DNA of 64,000 bases from Formicarius rufipectus (lineage: Eukaryota > Chordata > Aves > Passeriformes > Formicariidae), in the NCBI GenBank assembly GCA_013399695.1, contig VXAU01004938.1, positions 1,881,394-1,945,393 on the forward strand, given 5' to 3'. The notes below the pieces were generated by a model. It searched no databases. It saw only the letters and a list, made by a program, of their open reading frames with translations, and had not been told where the DNA came from. The translations under genes were made by a program, and so were the position numbers. The stretch's first letter is position 1. Every line of letters begins with the position of its first letter. This document shows, in pieces, positions 50,101 to 63,782 of the stretch.

Positions 50101-53100
50101 ATCATAGTAAAAACCCCTGTCATATTTTATTAAAGAAGTTGACCCTCTAATTTTCATATTTCTGCAAAAACTGTAAAAATGTCACTTTAGATTAGACTGC
50201 AGCTTAAGTTAGATTGATGGACTACTAACAACAGTAACCATTTCATCCTTTCTGTTTTAATGCCAGAATTTCAAGATATATCACAACATCTTGAGCATTT
50301 CTGCTAAAGCAAAGCCTTTAGCACTGGTCTCTGCACTGAGAGAGTATGAATTTAGAATCGCTTATGCATGAAAATTTTCAGCTAAGTCAGTACGAGATTG
50401 ATTAGCTCAAATGCTTATATGTGATGTTTTACACATAAAAATTTCTATTGTGCAGTTTTGGAGCTGCCCTTGCTGTGATGGTAGAGGACTGTGATGGGAG
50501 CCTTGTGGTCTGTGTCAAACAGGGCACGTGTCCTGCACTGCAGGGTCACAGCAGCAACTGAGGTGGTGCCTCTGCAGGAGGAAAAAGGTCTTTTTACCCA
50601 CCCTTAGTGAGCCAGTCCCTGCAGGGAGAGGAGGAGGACTTGGTTCTGGGGGATGGAGGCATCACTAGAATAGCCAGCTGGTGGCTCTGTGACAGTTTGT
50701 CCAGCCTTGCAGAGTTTCACTTGAGGAGTGTTGTAAGAGATGGTGTTCCACAAAACTTTGAAATAAAGAGCAGTGAACAAGCATGAATATTCCACTCTTC
50801 CTCTTCCCATCTCTCTTGAATGTGACTTAGCTGCCAGCTAGAGGATCTGAAGAAAAAGGAAGGGAGAAAATGACACAAAATAGTGTAGAAGTTACTGTCT
50901 TCTATCCTGAAATGTGTAGAACCGGACAATCCTCTGAGGTGATTCAGTGAAATGTTGAATTCATTTATTTTTGAAGGGGAACTGAAGTTTTTGATACTTC
51001 TATTCAATTTTTTTTTTAATTAATCTGTGGACTTTACCTGAGTCCTTGCTGCTGACAGGAGCAGAGGAGCTGCAGCAGCATGGCTGGAGGGGGGAGCAGT
51101 TCAGCATAGGGTACATTTACTGCTCCTCATTTCTCTGCTGTGAATCCTTGAAGCTGTTGGTTGTAATATAAAAGGAGGGTGAAAAGGCTCAGCCACCTCT
51201 GACATCAAGGTTGGTGCTGAAAATGGCATCAAAATGACATTGGCATTCCCTGAAGGAAAGGAGAGGTACAGTAACATTAAAACAATGAAAGGAAATAAAA
51301 GGATATTTATGGATAAGGGTCACTGTTAGAGCTCTAGATCTGTGTCCATTTGATGGAAGGTGGAAGGGAAAGAGGTAGAGTTGGAGGCAGAGCTGACCGT
51401 GATAAACCCAGAAACAAGGGCAGTCAGGTAATGAAGTGACAGAAGCCATGCAAAATGTGTGGCAGGTTTACAGTCACCATGCTGGCTTTGTTGCCGCTGT
51501 CTTCCAGTGGTCAGAGGCACTGTGGAGAGCTGTTCCCTTCTCCTCCCCTGGCCAAACACCAGCATCCGCTGATTTAGTAAAAGCCTGCGTTGCCTCATTC
51601 CTGTGTGAGCACTGCTTTGACAGAAATGGGCTTGGGGGAGAAAAGCTAAACCCAGCTAACTAGTAAGGTGAAACAGTGTCTCTAATAACATAAATTATAG
51701 GACATCAGCTGTCCTTGGCAATTTTGAGAGAGGTACCTGCACCAGCTCCTGTTACTTAAAGCATGTTACATATGCAGATCTAGGCTTTGGAAGATAAAAA
51801 CAAGCAGTGATACAGGAGCAGCTGCAGCTGTGGCAGGAAATATAAGTAATTTCATGAATACATACAGTCTATGTTTTCAATAGTGTCTTTCAGTAATAGG
51901 AAGGAAAAAAGGGTTTCTGGAGTTCAAGACAGTGCAACAGAGCTCATTGTCTCCAGACCTGACCTGTTGTAAAGGATATAAATATGATGATAAAGTGGTT
52001 ACATATATGTTACTTACAGCTATTCTATGGGTATATGAAAGGGCAGAGGAACTTTTCTTGGAATGGGCTCCTTTTAGTATTTTTGCTGTCAGGTTGGAGG
52101 TATTTTTTTTTGTTTTTCCCAGCAACATCCTAAAAATAGTTTGAACTATTGTGGTTCAATACAGATAGCTGGTTCAGGTACATGGTAATAAAAATTGAGT
52201 AGAAGCTCTGCGTGTGTTCTGTCATGAAGGTGTTAAGGTACTTAATGACTGTCTTTGCACACTGCTAATTTGGACTGGTATTTTTAGTTTCACTCCCAGT
52301 AGGAATGGCAATGAGGTTTTTGACAGCATTTCACAGGTACAGCTTTGATAGCTGAATCCTGGGGGAAGGGGCTGCTATGTAGCTGCACCAAGGCTGATGC
52401 CTGCTTTACTCTGATAAACCAAGCTTTCAATTAAAAACAAAAATTCCAGAAACAAAACAACCTCCTAAAACTTCACATCCTGTTCTTTCCAGTGAGACTC
52501 CAATACTGTTTTCCCTGGAAGTTCAGGGGAAGGGATTCTGAAAGTATGTTAAAGCTGTGTTTATACAACTTATCAAATGGCCTACCGGCTTTAGCCTGCA
52601 GGTTCTTGATGCCTGTTGTCTTGTTAGTTGTGTTTGAGGTTTGTGATATTTTTTCTTTTGTTTTTATAACAGTAGGTTGGTAAATGAGAGAGAAGTACTT
52701 CACAGAGATTGTAATAGACTGTGCAGTGGACTTTATGAAAATCTGCAGAGATGCTCAACAAAGAGTTCAGATAAATTATAAAAAGAAAAAGGGGACTTAA
52801 AAGGATGTGGGGTTTTTACATACTTTTTTCGCTAGTTTATTTTATGTATTAAGACTGCATATTTGAATATGTAACTTATAAAATAATTCAGCAGACTAAT
52901 AATGACACAAATAATCTGGGATAAAAAATAATTTGTGACATTGGAAATTATAACTTTAACTAGGTCTTTTTGGTTTCTCTAATATTCCTACTCAGATCTA
53001 CTGTTCCTTGAAGGGTTGTAAATTAGTCCTGTTGGGCATACAAGATTCATCAGGAGCAGTTCCCAGAGTTTCTAAGGTCTGACTTTGCTCTTTTACTTGT

Positions 53101-55789
53101 ATTTGAGTTTTAGATGGCCAGAGCCCTTGTGATTAGTGCTGCCAGGAGGCCTGAAGAGTTCTTGGCTTGTGTGCTAGAGAGAGAGAAGGACTGCTCTGAT
53201 GTATTGGTAGTGGATTGTGACTGATGTGCTGAGTAGATGCCCGGATTGTTTTGAAAAGTACATTATTTTTTGACTGTGTTTTTGTTTTTTCAAGCCCTGA
53301 GGATACTCAATTTTTAACTACAGTTTCAGGAACACTTTTTACTGCTTCTGAAACTTCTTCATAATTGCATTTTTTTTGGGTGGTAGTGTTCAGGGAACTA
53401 AAATAACCCCAAAATGGAGCACTACGGTGATTTTTTCTAGTAGTTTTTGTAATAAAAAATTCTTATACTACATCTTTACTGAACACTGCAGTTTGCATAT
53501 TATCCTGTTTTCAGTGTCTACTGCCTCTCCTGGCTTTTATTTCCAAGAAGTGCCAGCACTGGTAGTCAGGTCAGGGGTATGAAGTACCTGCAGCAATATG
53601 AAATAAGGCATCTGTGGGCTGTGGAGAGGCAAAATGCAGAAGAAGCAGGGGGTGGACAGTGACAAATCTGAGAAAGTTGAGCTCTCCACTTGTGTGTAGA
53701 CCTGGGAGACTTTGAGCTAGATCACAGGTAGGTCCTGAATTTCTGCACACTGCTCTTTGCTGTTCTTTAACTAAAAATATTTTCTGGAACAGAGAGTGCA
53801 GGCACCTTGCTTTGGACTTTCCTAGCTCCCAGTGTGTTCACTGCATTTTTTTTGTTGATGAAGGCAGAACAGGTACCACTCAGTGAACAAACCAGGCTCT
53901 TTTGTGCAGGAGAATATGGTAACACTCTAAGTGTCAGGTGCCCATGCTGGGCAAAAGGTATGGGAAGGTGCTCAGATAACACCTGCAGACTGTTAGCAGA
54001 TATTGCTTTGTCTCAAAGAAAGTAGGAGGTAAGAGGAGAATGACATAGAGGAGGATTCTCCTGGGGGCTGTGTGACAGCAACATGCATACATTGTCTACA
54101 AAAAGAAGAATTTCCTTAGTGTAAGCTCTCTATTCACATTGGGTTTTGCTGTCATTTTACATAAAGGACATTATATTGACTCTTGATAATGTGGCACCTT
54201 TCTAATTTCTTTTCTCTGCCTCTAGTATAGCCACATGTATAGCAATAACTCATAGTAAGGCTTGATCTTGCAAAACGTTAGTGCTTATCATCTGGTGGCA
54301 CAAATCCAGCATCACCAGGAGGTGCTTTGTTGGAGGGGAGAAAAGGCAGCTCGTGAGGAGGCCATCCCCATGTGAGCAGAGTGGGCAGGGCTAGTGATGG
54401 TAGCCAGCATCAGCCCCGCGTCTGGGCAGCCACTCCACAAGCTGATGGCAGTGGGTGGATGTCTGTCTGTCTGTCTGATGGCAGGCTGGGAGGTTGGCTC
54501 ATAGGTAAGGGTCTGGATCAGTTAGCAAAAAAGGCAGGCATGGGCATGTCATCAGTGCTGCTGCAAAATTGCTCATCTGTATTGGATTCCCCTCCAATAA
54601 ATTATTCCAAAGTTTAATTTCTCTTACTGTCAGGAAATTTCATCTTTTTAAGGTTTTGCTCATCTAAGCTCTGTTTAGAGCTATTGAATTTTATACCTTT
54701 GTTTGCAAAACTGGAAAGTAATTTTCCTCTAAGCATTTTCCATATGTAATCATATAAATTCAGTGATAATTGACCTTTCATCCTTCCCATATGAGCTGAG
54801 TAGATTGAACTCCTTTAATTTAGCATTGTGGGGCTTATTTTCAGCCACAGGATTGTTTGGTTTTTTTTCTTCAAAGGTTTCAAGAACTAAATGGAAATAA
54901 TAAACTTTATAATCAGAACTATCATTCTAAGCTGGTGGTGTTTTAATTCAATCATATAAAAAAAGAAAAAAAAGTAAACTATTTTTACCCCAGCGCTGGA
55001 CCCAGATTTTATGAGAAGGCAGGCATGGCTTTAGATAACCAAGTCTTTCTTTGATCTGTTTCCTTCCAAGTCAAAATCTTCTAACCTTACTTACTTGGGA
55101 ATATGTTATCTTGGAGAACAAAAAAAGAACATTGAAATGACAAAACCTTTTCCAAAAAATCTTATTAACTGGCATGAAATAGTTTTCTTGCATCTAGTTA
55201 ATTATAATGACTGATGACAACAGTGAAATAAACCTTAGAGGTCTTGAATTTTTCTGTGCATGGTAAGGATACGTTTAGGTGGCAGTAAATACTATCACCT
55301 TTTAATGAGGAGAAAAAATTTTTGAACTAGCTTTTGAATCTAAATATAAAGATTTACATTTAGTAATGTGTGTGTAATTTATAAAGTGTGTGGGAGAGAG
55401 GAGAGGGACGCCTTTCACTCTGTGTCTCTCTAAAGCAATGTTTTGTGTTGACTGGAGGAAAACACTGGATTGGGCCTGATTCGATATGCTCATTCCTTTA
55501 TTGAAATTACTGAACAAAAAGAGATGAGCTGACGACTTTGACAGAATTGCACAATAAAAGCTACTACAAACTAGAAATAAAGTTTTGTTAATGCATTTGA
55601 TGCCATTCAGTGTTCCATCTTGCCAGATTTTATTTGCAGGGTGGTTCTTGGGCACACAGACTGCCACGTGGATCAAGAGCTGTCTCACAGGCTGTCAGCA
55701 GAAAAGGCTGATCGTCTCTGCAGGGAGCTAGTGCCAAGCTGGGCGCTGCAGGGCCATTAATTCCAAACTCTTCCACCATCTGTTTTCAG
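47196..55789. other. Long non-coding stretch, no gene seen
   Basis: About 8.6 kb without a recognised gene or transposon. Small features are a (GTCT)n run at 54461-54478 and GC-richer patches near 50500-50650 and 51060-51120. The 128-codon minus-strand frame at 55302-55688 has no motif and is probably chance. Confidence 0.5.
54461..54478 (+). repeat. (GTCT)n microsatellite
   Basis: Four GTCT units. Confidence 0.85.
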
Positions 55790-55990
55790 GAAATAGAGAG
55801 GGGAACGTCACTGACCTTCGGGGTGTTTTTGCCTTTGGCTATTAAACAATCTTCAATAGTACTGAGCGCTGGCTCCGAGCTCTGCCTCCAGTCCCTTTCT
55901 CTCACTTCAGTTCCTATAGTGAGCTTAAAGGTGTCCAACCCATTAGAAACTTCTGAGCACATTTCTTCTGAGTGTTATAAAACTAGTTAG
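55790..55990 (+). other. Open frame after a splice-acceptor-like site, CpG-containing
   Basis: ATCTGTTTTCAG precedes 55790, and the following frame stays open for 66 codons to TAG at 55988-55990. It has no in-frame ATG, so it could be read only as a 3'-terminal exon. The peptide has no feature I recognise. Several CpGs (AACGTC, TTCGGG, AGCGCT, CCGAGC) survive in 80 bp of otherwise CpG-poor DNA, so a conserved non-coding element is an equally good or better explanation. Confidence 0.2.
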
Positions 55991-58900
55991 AAAATGACAG
56001 AAATGGTAAATCAACTTTTTATACTTAGTGAGTAAGGATTCAAAAACAGATCAAATAATGCATCCAGATGTTTCTTTAGAAGAGTGAGGATTTGTCCCAG
56101 GCTGCCTCCTGCAGACTCGGGTGGTGTTGCTTCCTTTGCAGTAGTGCCATGTCTTGCTCCTTGTGTGCAATGCAGGTCTGCACCAGCTACATATTCCCAT
56201 GGAGCTGTAAAACAGTGAAGAGTCCTGCCTGCTTGTGCACAAACTCATCAGTACTTATTCCCCATATGTAGCACTGAGCCAGAGCAGTCATCCTGCTCAC
56301 TTTGTGTGCCCAGGAGCATTGGAAGCCTCTGTTGGAAGCCAGGGTCTGCTACTTTGATATCAGAGTCTGATTCCCGTAGTCTGAGGGGCTCAGGACTGGG
56401 AGGGATAGCTAAAGCACTGGCAGAAGAAACAGTGTAGGATAATGCTTAAGATGAAAATTGGGAGAATTTGGAACTCTGAGGCTTGCAGTTCCATGAGAGG
56501 TTTTTTGAAACCCCCAATATCCTTGCTAGAGGGCTGATCTGCTTTGAGATGTCAGGGGACAACCATTTCTGCCTTCTGTCCAGATCACCCAACCATGCAA
56601 ACAAATTGTGATGAAAATAAAAAAAAAAAAAAACAACAAACTGCATTACATAAACCTGAATGCCCTTTCAGCTGGTGAAGAGGATGAAGCTTAATATTAT
56701 CAGTGTGGTGGTCTCAATGGCCTTTTCTTGTTGGACACAGAAGACTGTCAACATGGGGAATGAAATGCATTTGAGACTCATGCACATCTGCACTGGCCTC
56801 TTGCACTTGTAGGATTTATTTTTGACTTCTCTCATTGTGCTTCGAGTGCTTAAAGTGTCATTTGCAAAATTAATCCTTGAAATGGAGGAAGAATACTCAT
56901 AACATTTGCAGAAATTGAGTAGGGACTAAAATCCTCATTCAGCAAATATTGCAGATGTCACATTGTGCTCAAAAAATTGGCAAAAATATTGAGTGGTTTT
57001 AGTCTAATTTTAACCTTACATAAAATTAATGACCAGTGAACATCTGTAACCTTTGAGTATTTTGAAAATAACAGACACTTCGAATTGACTATAGTCAGTT
57101 TGAATACTAAAATAGTTTTTAACATGAATATTATAAAGAATATTTTCTGAAATTTTAAATTGTTTGGGTTTTTTTTTGTGTTTTTTTTTTTTGTTTTGTT
57201 TGTTTGTTTGTTTGTTTGTTTGTTTTAAATGAGAGGTTAGGCAAATAACAGTCACATTGCATATATAGTTTGGTAGCACTTCCACTTGAAAAACAGAAGA
57301 AAAAGTCTGTATTTACAGTAAATTTTACTGAAAAGTTTAGAAACTCCAAAAGAATTTATTTCTTTTTTAATGTTTAGCAATATTCTAACAGTTATTTCAG
57401 TCTGTGATTTTTTTTTTGAAAAGCATAATTTTTTTCATTCTCAGGTAATGTAAATTTGATTGATTATTTAGGGAACTGTTCTGTGTTGTTGTTTTGTTAG
57501 TACTTATAGCTTAATAAGATTCAAGCAAGTAGAGGCAAAAGTTAAAGCCAAACACCTCCCTGAAGGATATACAACTTTATCCACCCCCCCTCCTTTTTTT
57601 TTTAAGTCAGAGTTTTATTATGTCAAGTGATGTTCAGCATCCAAATAGTGACTCTTCCACCATAAAACTTCTATTCAAAACTGGGAAGTGATAAAACAGC
57701 CTCCTTGTCTGATGGCTGAACAAGTTATTAGTCTTAGAGGAAATGTCCTTGTATCAAACAAGAGTTTTGTGTTGAATTTTTCTATGGTCTTTTGTCAAAA
57801 GCATAGGAAGTTGCTGCATCAGTCCTTTAACTACTATGTTGTGGAAGGAAGAGTGCTTTCTACCCATCACACATTTACAAGTCTGACACAAAAATTCTCT
57901 TAAAAAAAAACGGTCTTTAAGTCTTCTTTGACCAGTTTTGTCCTCAAATAGACGTAAATTTGTGCAAATAAAATTATCGCAGCATCCTATTAGTTTCTGA
58001 TTCTCCTGCCTTCTCCCAGAGGCAGAGCTGCAGGGGCTGAGGCATCTGCTGCTGCTCTGCAGAAGGACAGAGTTAATCATTATATTGGCATTCAGTCTCT
58101 CCCTTGTGTAATCCTTGTCCCTTCCCTCCTTTCCTTATTCCTTCTGTAAATATTAATATGTTGTCTTGTTTGAATTTTGAATTTCTTGTTTGAAAAAGAC
58201 TGATCTTTTTCCCTTAAGACCAATTTTCTGTAATTATTTATGCTATTACCTATTATTGAAAGATTTGCTTAAAAAATATAAATGCAGTTTGGGAATATAA
58301 AACAGAACACTTTTCCAGTCTTGACAGTGAAGACAAATGAAAGCTAGAAATGTTTTTTTTATTAAAATATTCAAACTTATTTTTGAATTCACACAGCAAT
58401 TCCTGTCTGTTCAGACAAGTATTTGTTCCTCCTGTGAGGGTGGTTCCCAGTGCAATCTGATAAGACTGAGTACTTATGCCAGTCTCACTTCATCAGTGAT
58501 TTAAAAAGCAACAAAGTGAATATTTTGGGCAAGATGATCTTGCAGGTAAGAAAGAACCTAGAAAATATCTTGAAACTTCCACTGTTGTGGTATCCTCCTC
58601 ATGAACAATTTCAGAGAGCAGGGGATTGTCACTTCTCTCCTTTCATCCCTCAACACAGGCAAAAGGCTTCCACCCCACAAATCTGCCTTTGGTGTACTGA
58701 AAACCCAAGTACACCAGTGGCAGCAGCACCCATACTTTGGTTGAGGTATTAATCTGTTCCTTGCCTACTGTACATTACCACAGAGCAAAGCAGAGGTCCT
58801 TTGCTGAGCTTCTCTTCTTTCTCCCTCTCTTCACTCTTAAGGTTGCATAGCACTCAGACTGTGTGTGCAAAATCTACTGATGTTTTAATGTTTGTTTTTT

Positions 58901-61900
58901 TTTTTTCTGAGCTGTCTGGAGATGAATAATATAACACTTGCATCCCTAGTTAGGTACTGATAATTTGGAGCAGATGCAGCACTGCTGTAATTCTTACCAG
59001 GGAATCTCACATGTCTCTTTCTCTCAGTAGGCAGATGTCTACTTTTGCTTAGAATGATGTATGACCCCTAGAAGAGTTTATAGAGTAATTAAACTAAATA
59101 TGTGTGTTTTCTTTTGTTATCACTGTACCCTTAGTGGTAAAATAGGTTGTAGATTACATTATCTGTGCTACTGGGTTTGGGGTTTGTTTTTGGTATGGGT
59201 TTTTTTCTTTTGTACTAAAAATCTCTAAGCTGTTATTAGTAAGGCTCTATTTTCTGACTGAAAAAATAAATACTACTTGACAGTTCACAACTGCTTTTAA
59301 ACAGAAGAAACCATTACTCCAGTAATGTGTGATGGCAGACAGAATGATCCTGACAGAGCGTGCCCAACCTTCGCACGCTAAGTGTTGGTCCAGCTGTCAT
59401 GGTTCCTCCCATCGGTCATGCCCACGGTCTGGCAACAGCAACGTGAGTGTGAAACCTTTGTAGTCAGGAGGCTCATGTATCTTCTGCCTTCCTGGTGTTC
59501 AAGTGGTTGCTACAGAAGATAAAGGAAGGCCTATGTGGAAAGGAAGGGGGTTGGAGACAAACTGGTTCCCAGTCTATTCTGCATGTGAATAGTGTGCCAT
59601 TGCTGCAACAACAGCATGAATGGGAAATTCGTTTATTTTTTACTATGTTACATCAGTTTCTTGTGTCCATGCAGGCTCTACGAAGGCACATGGAAACAAA
59701 ATGTACATAACAAGCAGAGCAGGAGAGGTTTTTAGGAAGAATGGGCTAACTTACTTCTATGCACTGATTATATATTTGCTTGAATTTTTTCATTATTAGC
59801 CCTTGTAGGATCATCCCTGTTTGGGATGATGACAGTCATCACCTTAGTTACTCCTTCCAGGTTGCACTGCTGCTGGGAGCAATTTTCTATTGAGTTGTGG
59901 AATAAATGTTATTCATCATGTACACTGGAAATTCAGTAAGAAACAGTTATTTCATGTTCTTTCCATCTGTGTTCTTCTCAAACCTGGAGCTACATGGGAG
60001 GAATGTGGAAAGCAAAAATTACAGGTCCTGTGATTCCTGGCAAAACATTAGCAAAATATTACTGCATGGGGAAGGATGCATGGATATTTCTGAAACTGCT
60101 ACCACTGTGATTACTTCCTTCTCATCAGAAAAGTTGCTTTTTTTCTCAAGAGTCCAGTGGAAGAAAAGAATATATGCAAACTTGAAATGAATGGTGGGAT
60201 AGAAATCTACTCAAGGAACATTTGCAACTACATCTGCTACTTGTTTGGACTAGCTGGATTTCTGTGACATGCAAAGCAATGCTTTGCTCTAGAAGCCAGC
60301 TGCTGAACTTTCACTGCTGGACTTGGGTTTCTTTTTTTTCCCCCACTTCTTGTTACAGCTTCTTCATGTTGGTCAAGGACACTTTGCCCAGCTTTTATAC
60401 AAGAACTCTCAGATTTGCTTTAACAACTTTCTATCCCTTTGTAATTAAACTGGTTTTATGTACTATGTCACATGGTAGGCAGTGACAGAAGGCATAACTA
60501 GCAAGAATCTGTTGGTTTTTTTCCTTTGAGGAGATCCTTTGAACACAAAGTGCTTATAGGAGACACGTGGTAACCAGCTCAGCACAGCGTCACAGTCTCC
60601 TCTCTACTCTGTGGATATACTGGTTGGGCAAGTCAGTGATTTCCATCTGAAATGTGGATTTTTGTAGGAGCAAAAATACTGCATTAGTACAATAAAATGC
60701 CTGAATCACCAGTGCCAGAGAACTGAGAGAAGGAGGGCAGCAATAAAGGTTAGTTTCATATGCCTCAAATCTGACAGATTTATGTAGCACAGACTTATGG
60801 TCTGGCTATAGATCCAAAGATGGAATAGTCCACATCAACTTCTCAATGGTGAAATGTGAAAATACAGCCTGCATTTCTAGAGCATTGCTCTTCACTGCTA
60901 CCTGGGCCACAAGGAAATTGTCAGAACAGCTACAGACTTTTAACTATCAGCCTCTGAGGGAAAGTCTACATATATTTGTTTCTAAATTAATATAGTCTAA
61001 AAGGAGACCAAGAACTTGCAATGGTGAATGCACATAAAGAGGTGCTCATGTTGATGCCCAGTCACACAAGTGCCATGCTGATACTGATCTAGTGTTCCCA
61101 CATTGAGCTTCTGAACAATGGCAAGTTCATTTTGCCATGTGTTTCTGCTCTGTGTTGGAATAGATCCAAACCCTTCATATCAACATCACAAATGAAATTG
61201 TGTGACAGTATCTGTTTTCACATTGGAATTTTTTTTTTTTTTTTTGATTTGGCATCTTCTTTTGGAAGTGACAAAAATGTACCATACAGAAACCTTTCCA
61301 ACATACATCCCTGTGAAATATTGCACCCCTGATGGAATAGCATAATTCTGTGGGGGAGAAAAACAAAACACCACAACACCAACATTTTGTCAAGTTTTGA
61401 CAAGATCTAGTCTCTTTTTAAAGAAGTCTTGGAGTAAATGAATTAATTCAAACAATTTCCTTCTCTTTTTCTAATAATAGAAAAAAAAGAGGAAATTTTA
61501 AAAAAATCTGTTTTGCCAAAAAGGCATTTTTTTTTAGAAATATACCACTTCCCCCAGCCTTCTGACATAACTGTGCATCTAGCACTACCTGCTAGGTGAT
61601 ATAAAAAATTACAGGCCTGGAACCAAATGTCTTGTTGAAAACTAACATGAACAAAAGTGTCAGTCAGACTTAAAAGTGTTAGCTAGAAAAGCTAAAAAAG
61701 CTTATGTGTCTTTATCATTTGTCTTTTTTGAATTTGGCAATGGATGTTTCCTCATGTTCCTCAGACTACAGACCTATGTATGAAAGAACAAATTGACAAC
61801 ACTGTGTTTAGTCCAAATGCATAGTAGAAAGGGATAGACAACACTTGGTACAGATGCTGGTGCTGATCAGTGTCTGGAGGGGAGTTTGGCACATGAAGAG

Positions 61901-61949
61901 TTCCAAAGATGACAAGCACACAGGAAAATTAATCACCTGAGATGCTGTT
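55991..61949. other. Non-coding DNA with simple repeats
   Basis: No gene or transposon is recognised in about 6 kb. Simple tracts are at 56617-56637 (A), 57166-57227 (TTTG, listed separately) and 61228-61245 (T). A CpG-richer patch lies at 59355-59445. Confidence 0.5.
57166..57227 (+). repeat. T-rich and (GTTT)n tract
   Basis: Runs of T are followed by about seven GTTT units. The Lys/Thr/Asn-rich minus-strand frames here are artefacts. Confidence 0.9.
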
Positions 61950-62150
61950 AGATATTTTTTTTATGTATAAGGAAGAAATTTTTTTACAGTGAGGGTGGTG
62001 AAACTGGCACAGTTTTCCCAGAGAGGTGGTGGATGCCCCATCTGTGAAAACATTCAAGGTCAGGTTTGATGTGGCTCTGAACATCCTGATCTAACTGAAT
62101 ATGTCCCTGTTTATTGCAGGGGATTGGACTTCTGATAGTCACTCTCTGCA
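61950..62150 (+). mobile_element. CR1 3' end fragment, sense
   Basis: Ordered blocks: TATAAGGAAGAAATTTTTTT, ACAGTGAGGGTGGTGAAAC, CCAGAGAGGTGGTGGATGCC, AACATTCAAGGTCAGG, GAACATCCTGATCTAACTGA, TTGCAGGGGATTGGACTTC. The terminal TCCCTTCCAACC block and octamers are lost. Confidence 0.75.
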
Positions 62151-63614
62151 GAGGACTTTTCTCTTATATGCCTATAAGTTTTCATCAAATTTTAAATGTT
62201 CTGATTTTGAGAGAAATTATGTTCAACTTTGATCTGCAGTAACTAAAGCCTGTATTTAGTATTGCCTGTGTGGAAGATGTTTTTAGGAATTCAAAATGAA
62301 CAGGAATAGTAAATTATCTAAGTTAAGATTGTAGGTGCTTGATTTAATGAAAGGCCAATGACCCTTCTCATATCTTACATATATGTGAGGTTCCCCAGAT
62401 AGGACAGCTGTTGTCAGGCTCTGCTTGTGAGCTCCCAGAAGATTGCATTTAACTCTTCAGCAGCAGCAAAGATTAGGTGAAATAGTTCTTGAAACTGGGA
62501 AACATTGCTTGAGAATTACAATGGCTGAAGAAGAAATCATGTCCCCATCCTACCCCTTGTCACGTGAAGTGCAGAAGGCTTGGGGGGCTGAGGGAGGGCA
62601 CATGATCCCTTCCCTCACAGCTGTCTGGCTCTTACATCCAAGCTTTTCACCACTCTTGCCAGTGTGACTGTCCTGTAGGCCAATTACTTTCTCATGTCCA
62701 CTTATTAAAATCTATTGCCATCAGTGTGAGGGTGAGGGCTTGAAGGAATGCCTAGGAATGTTAATTTGAAGGTCCCAGAGAAATCTGACCTGTTCCATTT
62801 TAAAACACTACCATGTATAAAAATCATCAAATGAGTGTAATTTTTTTCAAATTACGTCAGCAGACTGTATCTTCACTACATGCTGTTAAGGTTTCTTGCT
62901 TGATGTAACCTTCCCAAAACTGTGTAAGACCTTCTCTGGAGTGGAGCCACTATCAAGTGTGATGTTGCAGGACAGACCTTGCTAACAGAGGTGGATTCTG
63001 AGGAACAGAAGGAAATAATCTATGTACAAGCAATTTTATTAACCCTCCATCTGTGGGTAGAGGATTTTGAGATCTGAATGAAGCATCTGCACACCCTTTC
63101 TCTTTACATTTGCTGGAACAGAACTACTCTGACTTCAGTTAAAGAGTTTCTACCTATAGGTCTTAGTATAGTCTGAACAAGCAGACATAGGACAAGTAAA
63201 CCAAACTGTGTGTTAGCATGTGGGTGTAATTGTATTTTCTAACAGGTATTTCTGATAAAGTCTTTTTTGTATGAGGAATACATGTGAATGGATGTTTCTT
63301 CATCCCTCTTTCCAGGATCATGCACATGAAAAGAGGCACCTTGCTGAGTGCTTGCTGATGCTTTTGAGGCTCAGATGTGTTAACATGCAGTCTGTTGCAC
63401 ATATTGCAGTCAAAATTCTGTCCCTGCAAACATTCCTTCTGTACTCACAGGAGCACTGTGGGGTGCACATGCGTCCAACTGGTTAGAGCTTGTCAGCTGA
63501 AAAATAATCTATTGCTTTAATAATGTTGCAGTGACTTCACTGGTTGTTGGAAAGTACCAGGTGATACAGCATGAAAATTTTTTTTTACTGTATTGATCAG
63601 CTTATTTAAAAACT
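62151..63614. other. Non-coding DNA, no gene seen
   Basis: No recognised repeat or gene. Confidence 0.5.
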
Positions 63615-63762
63615 GATTTGCAGATCTCTCATGAGATACCACCTGGAATACTGCATGCTGCTCTGGGGCACCCAGCACAGGATGGGTTCCAACTCCCCAT
63701 GGCAGGGGGTCCTTTCCAACCCAAGCCATTCTATGATTCTATGCTACTATGATTCTATAATT
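63615..63762 (+). mobile_element. CR1 3' end with internal deletion, sense
   Basis: GATACCACCTGGAATACTGC and TGCTCTGGGGCACCCAGCAC (RT C-terminal region) jump directly to CCCCATGGCAGGGGGTCC, TTTCCAACCCAAGCCATTC and three octamer-like repeats (TATGATTCTATG). Several hundred bases normally lying between these blocks are missing. Confidence 0.8.
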
Positions 63763-63782
63763 TTTGCCTAACTTTCTTGTGG

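Noticed and set aside
55302..55688. 128-codon minus-strand frame
   Set aside because: No recognised domain. Composition (Ser, Lys, Asn and Phe rich) fits AT-rich non-coding DNA.
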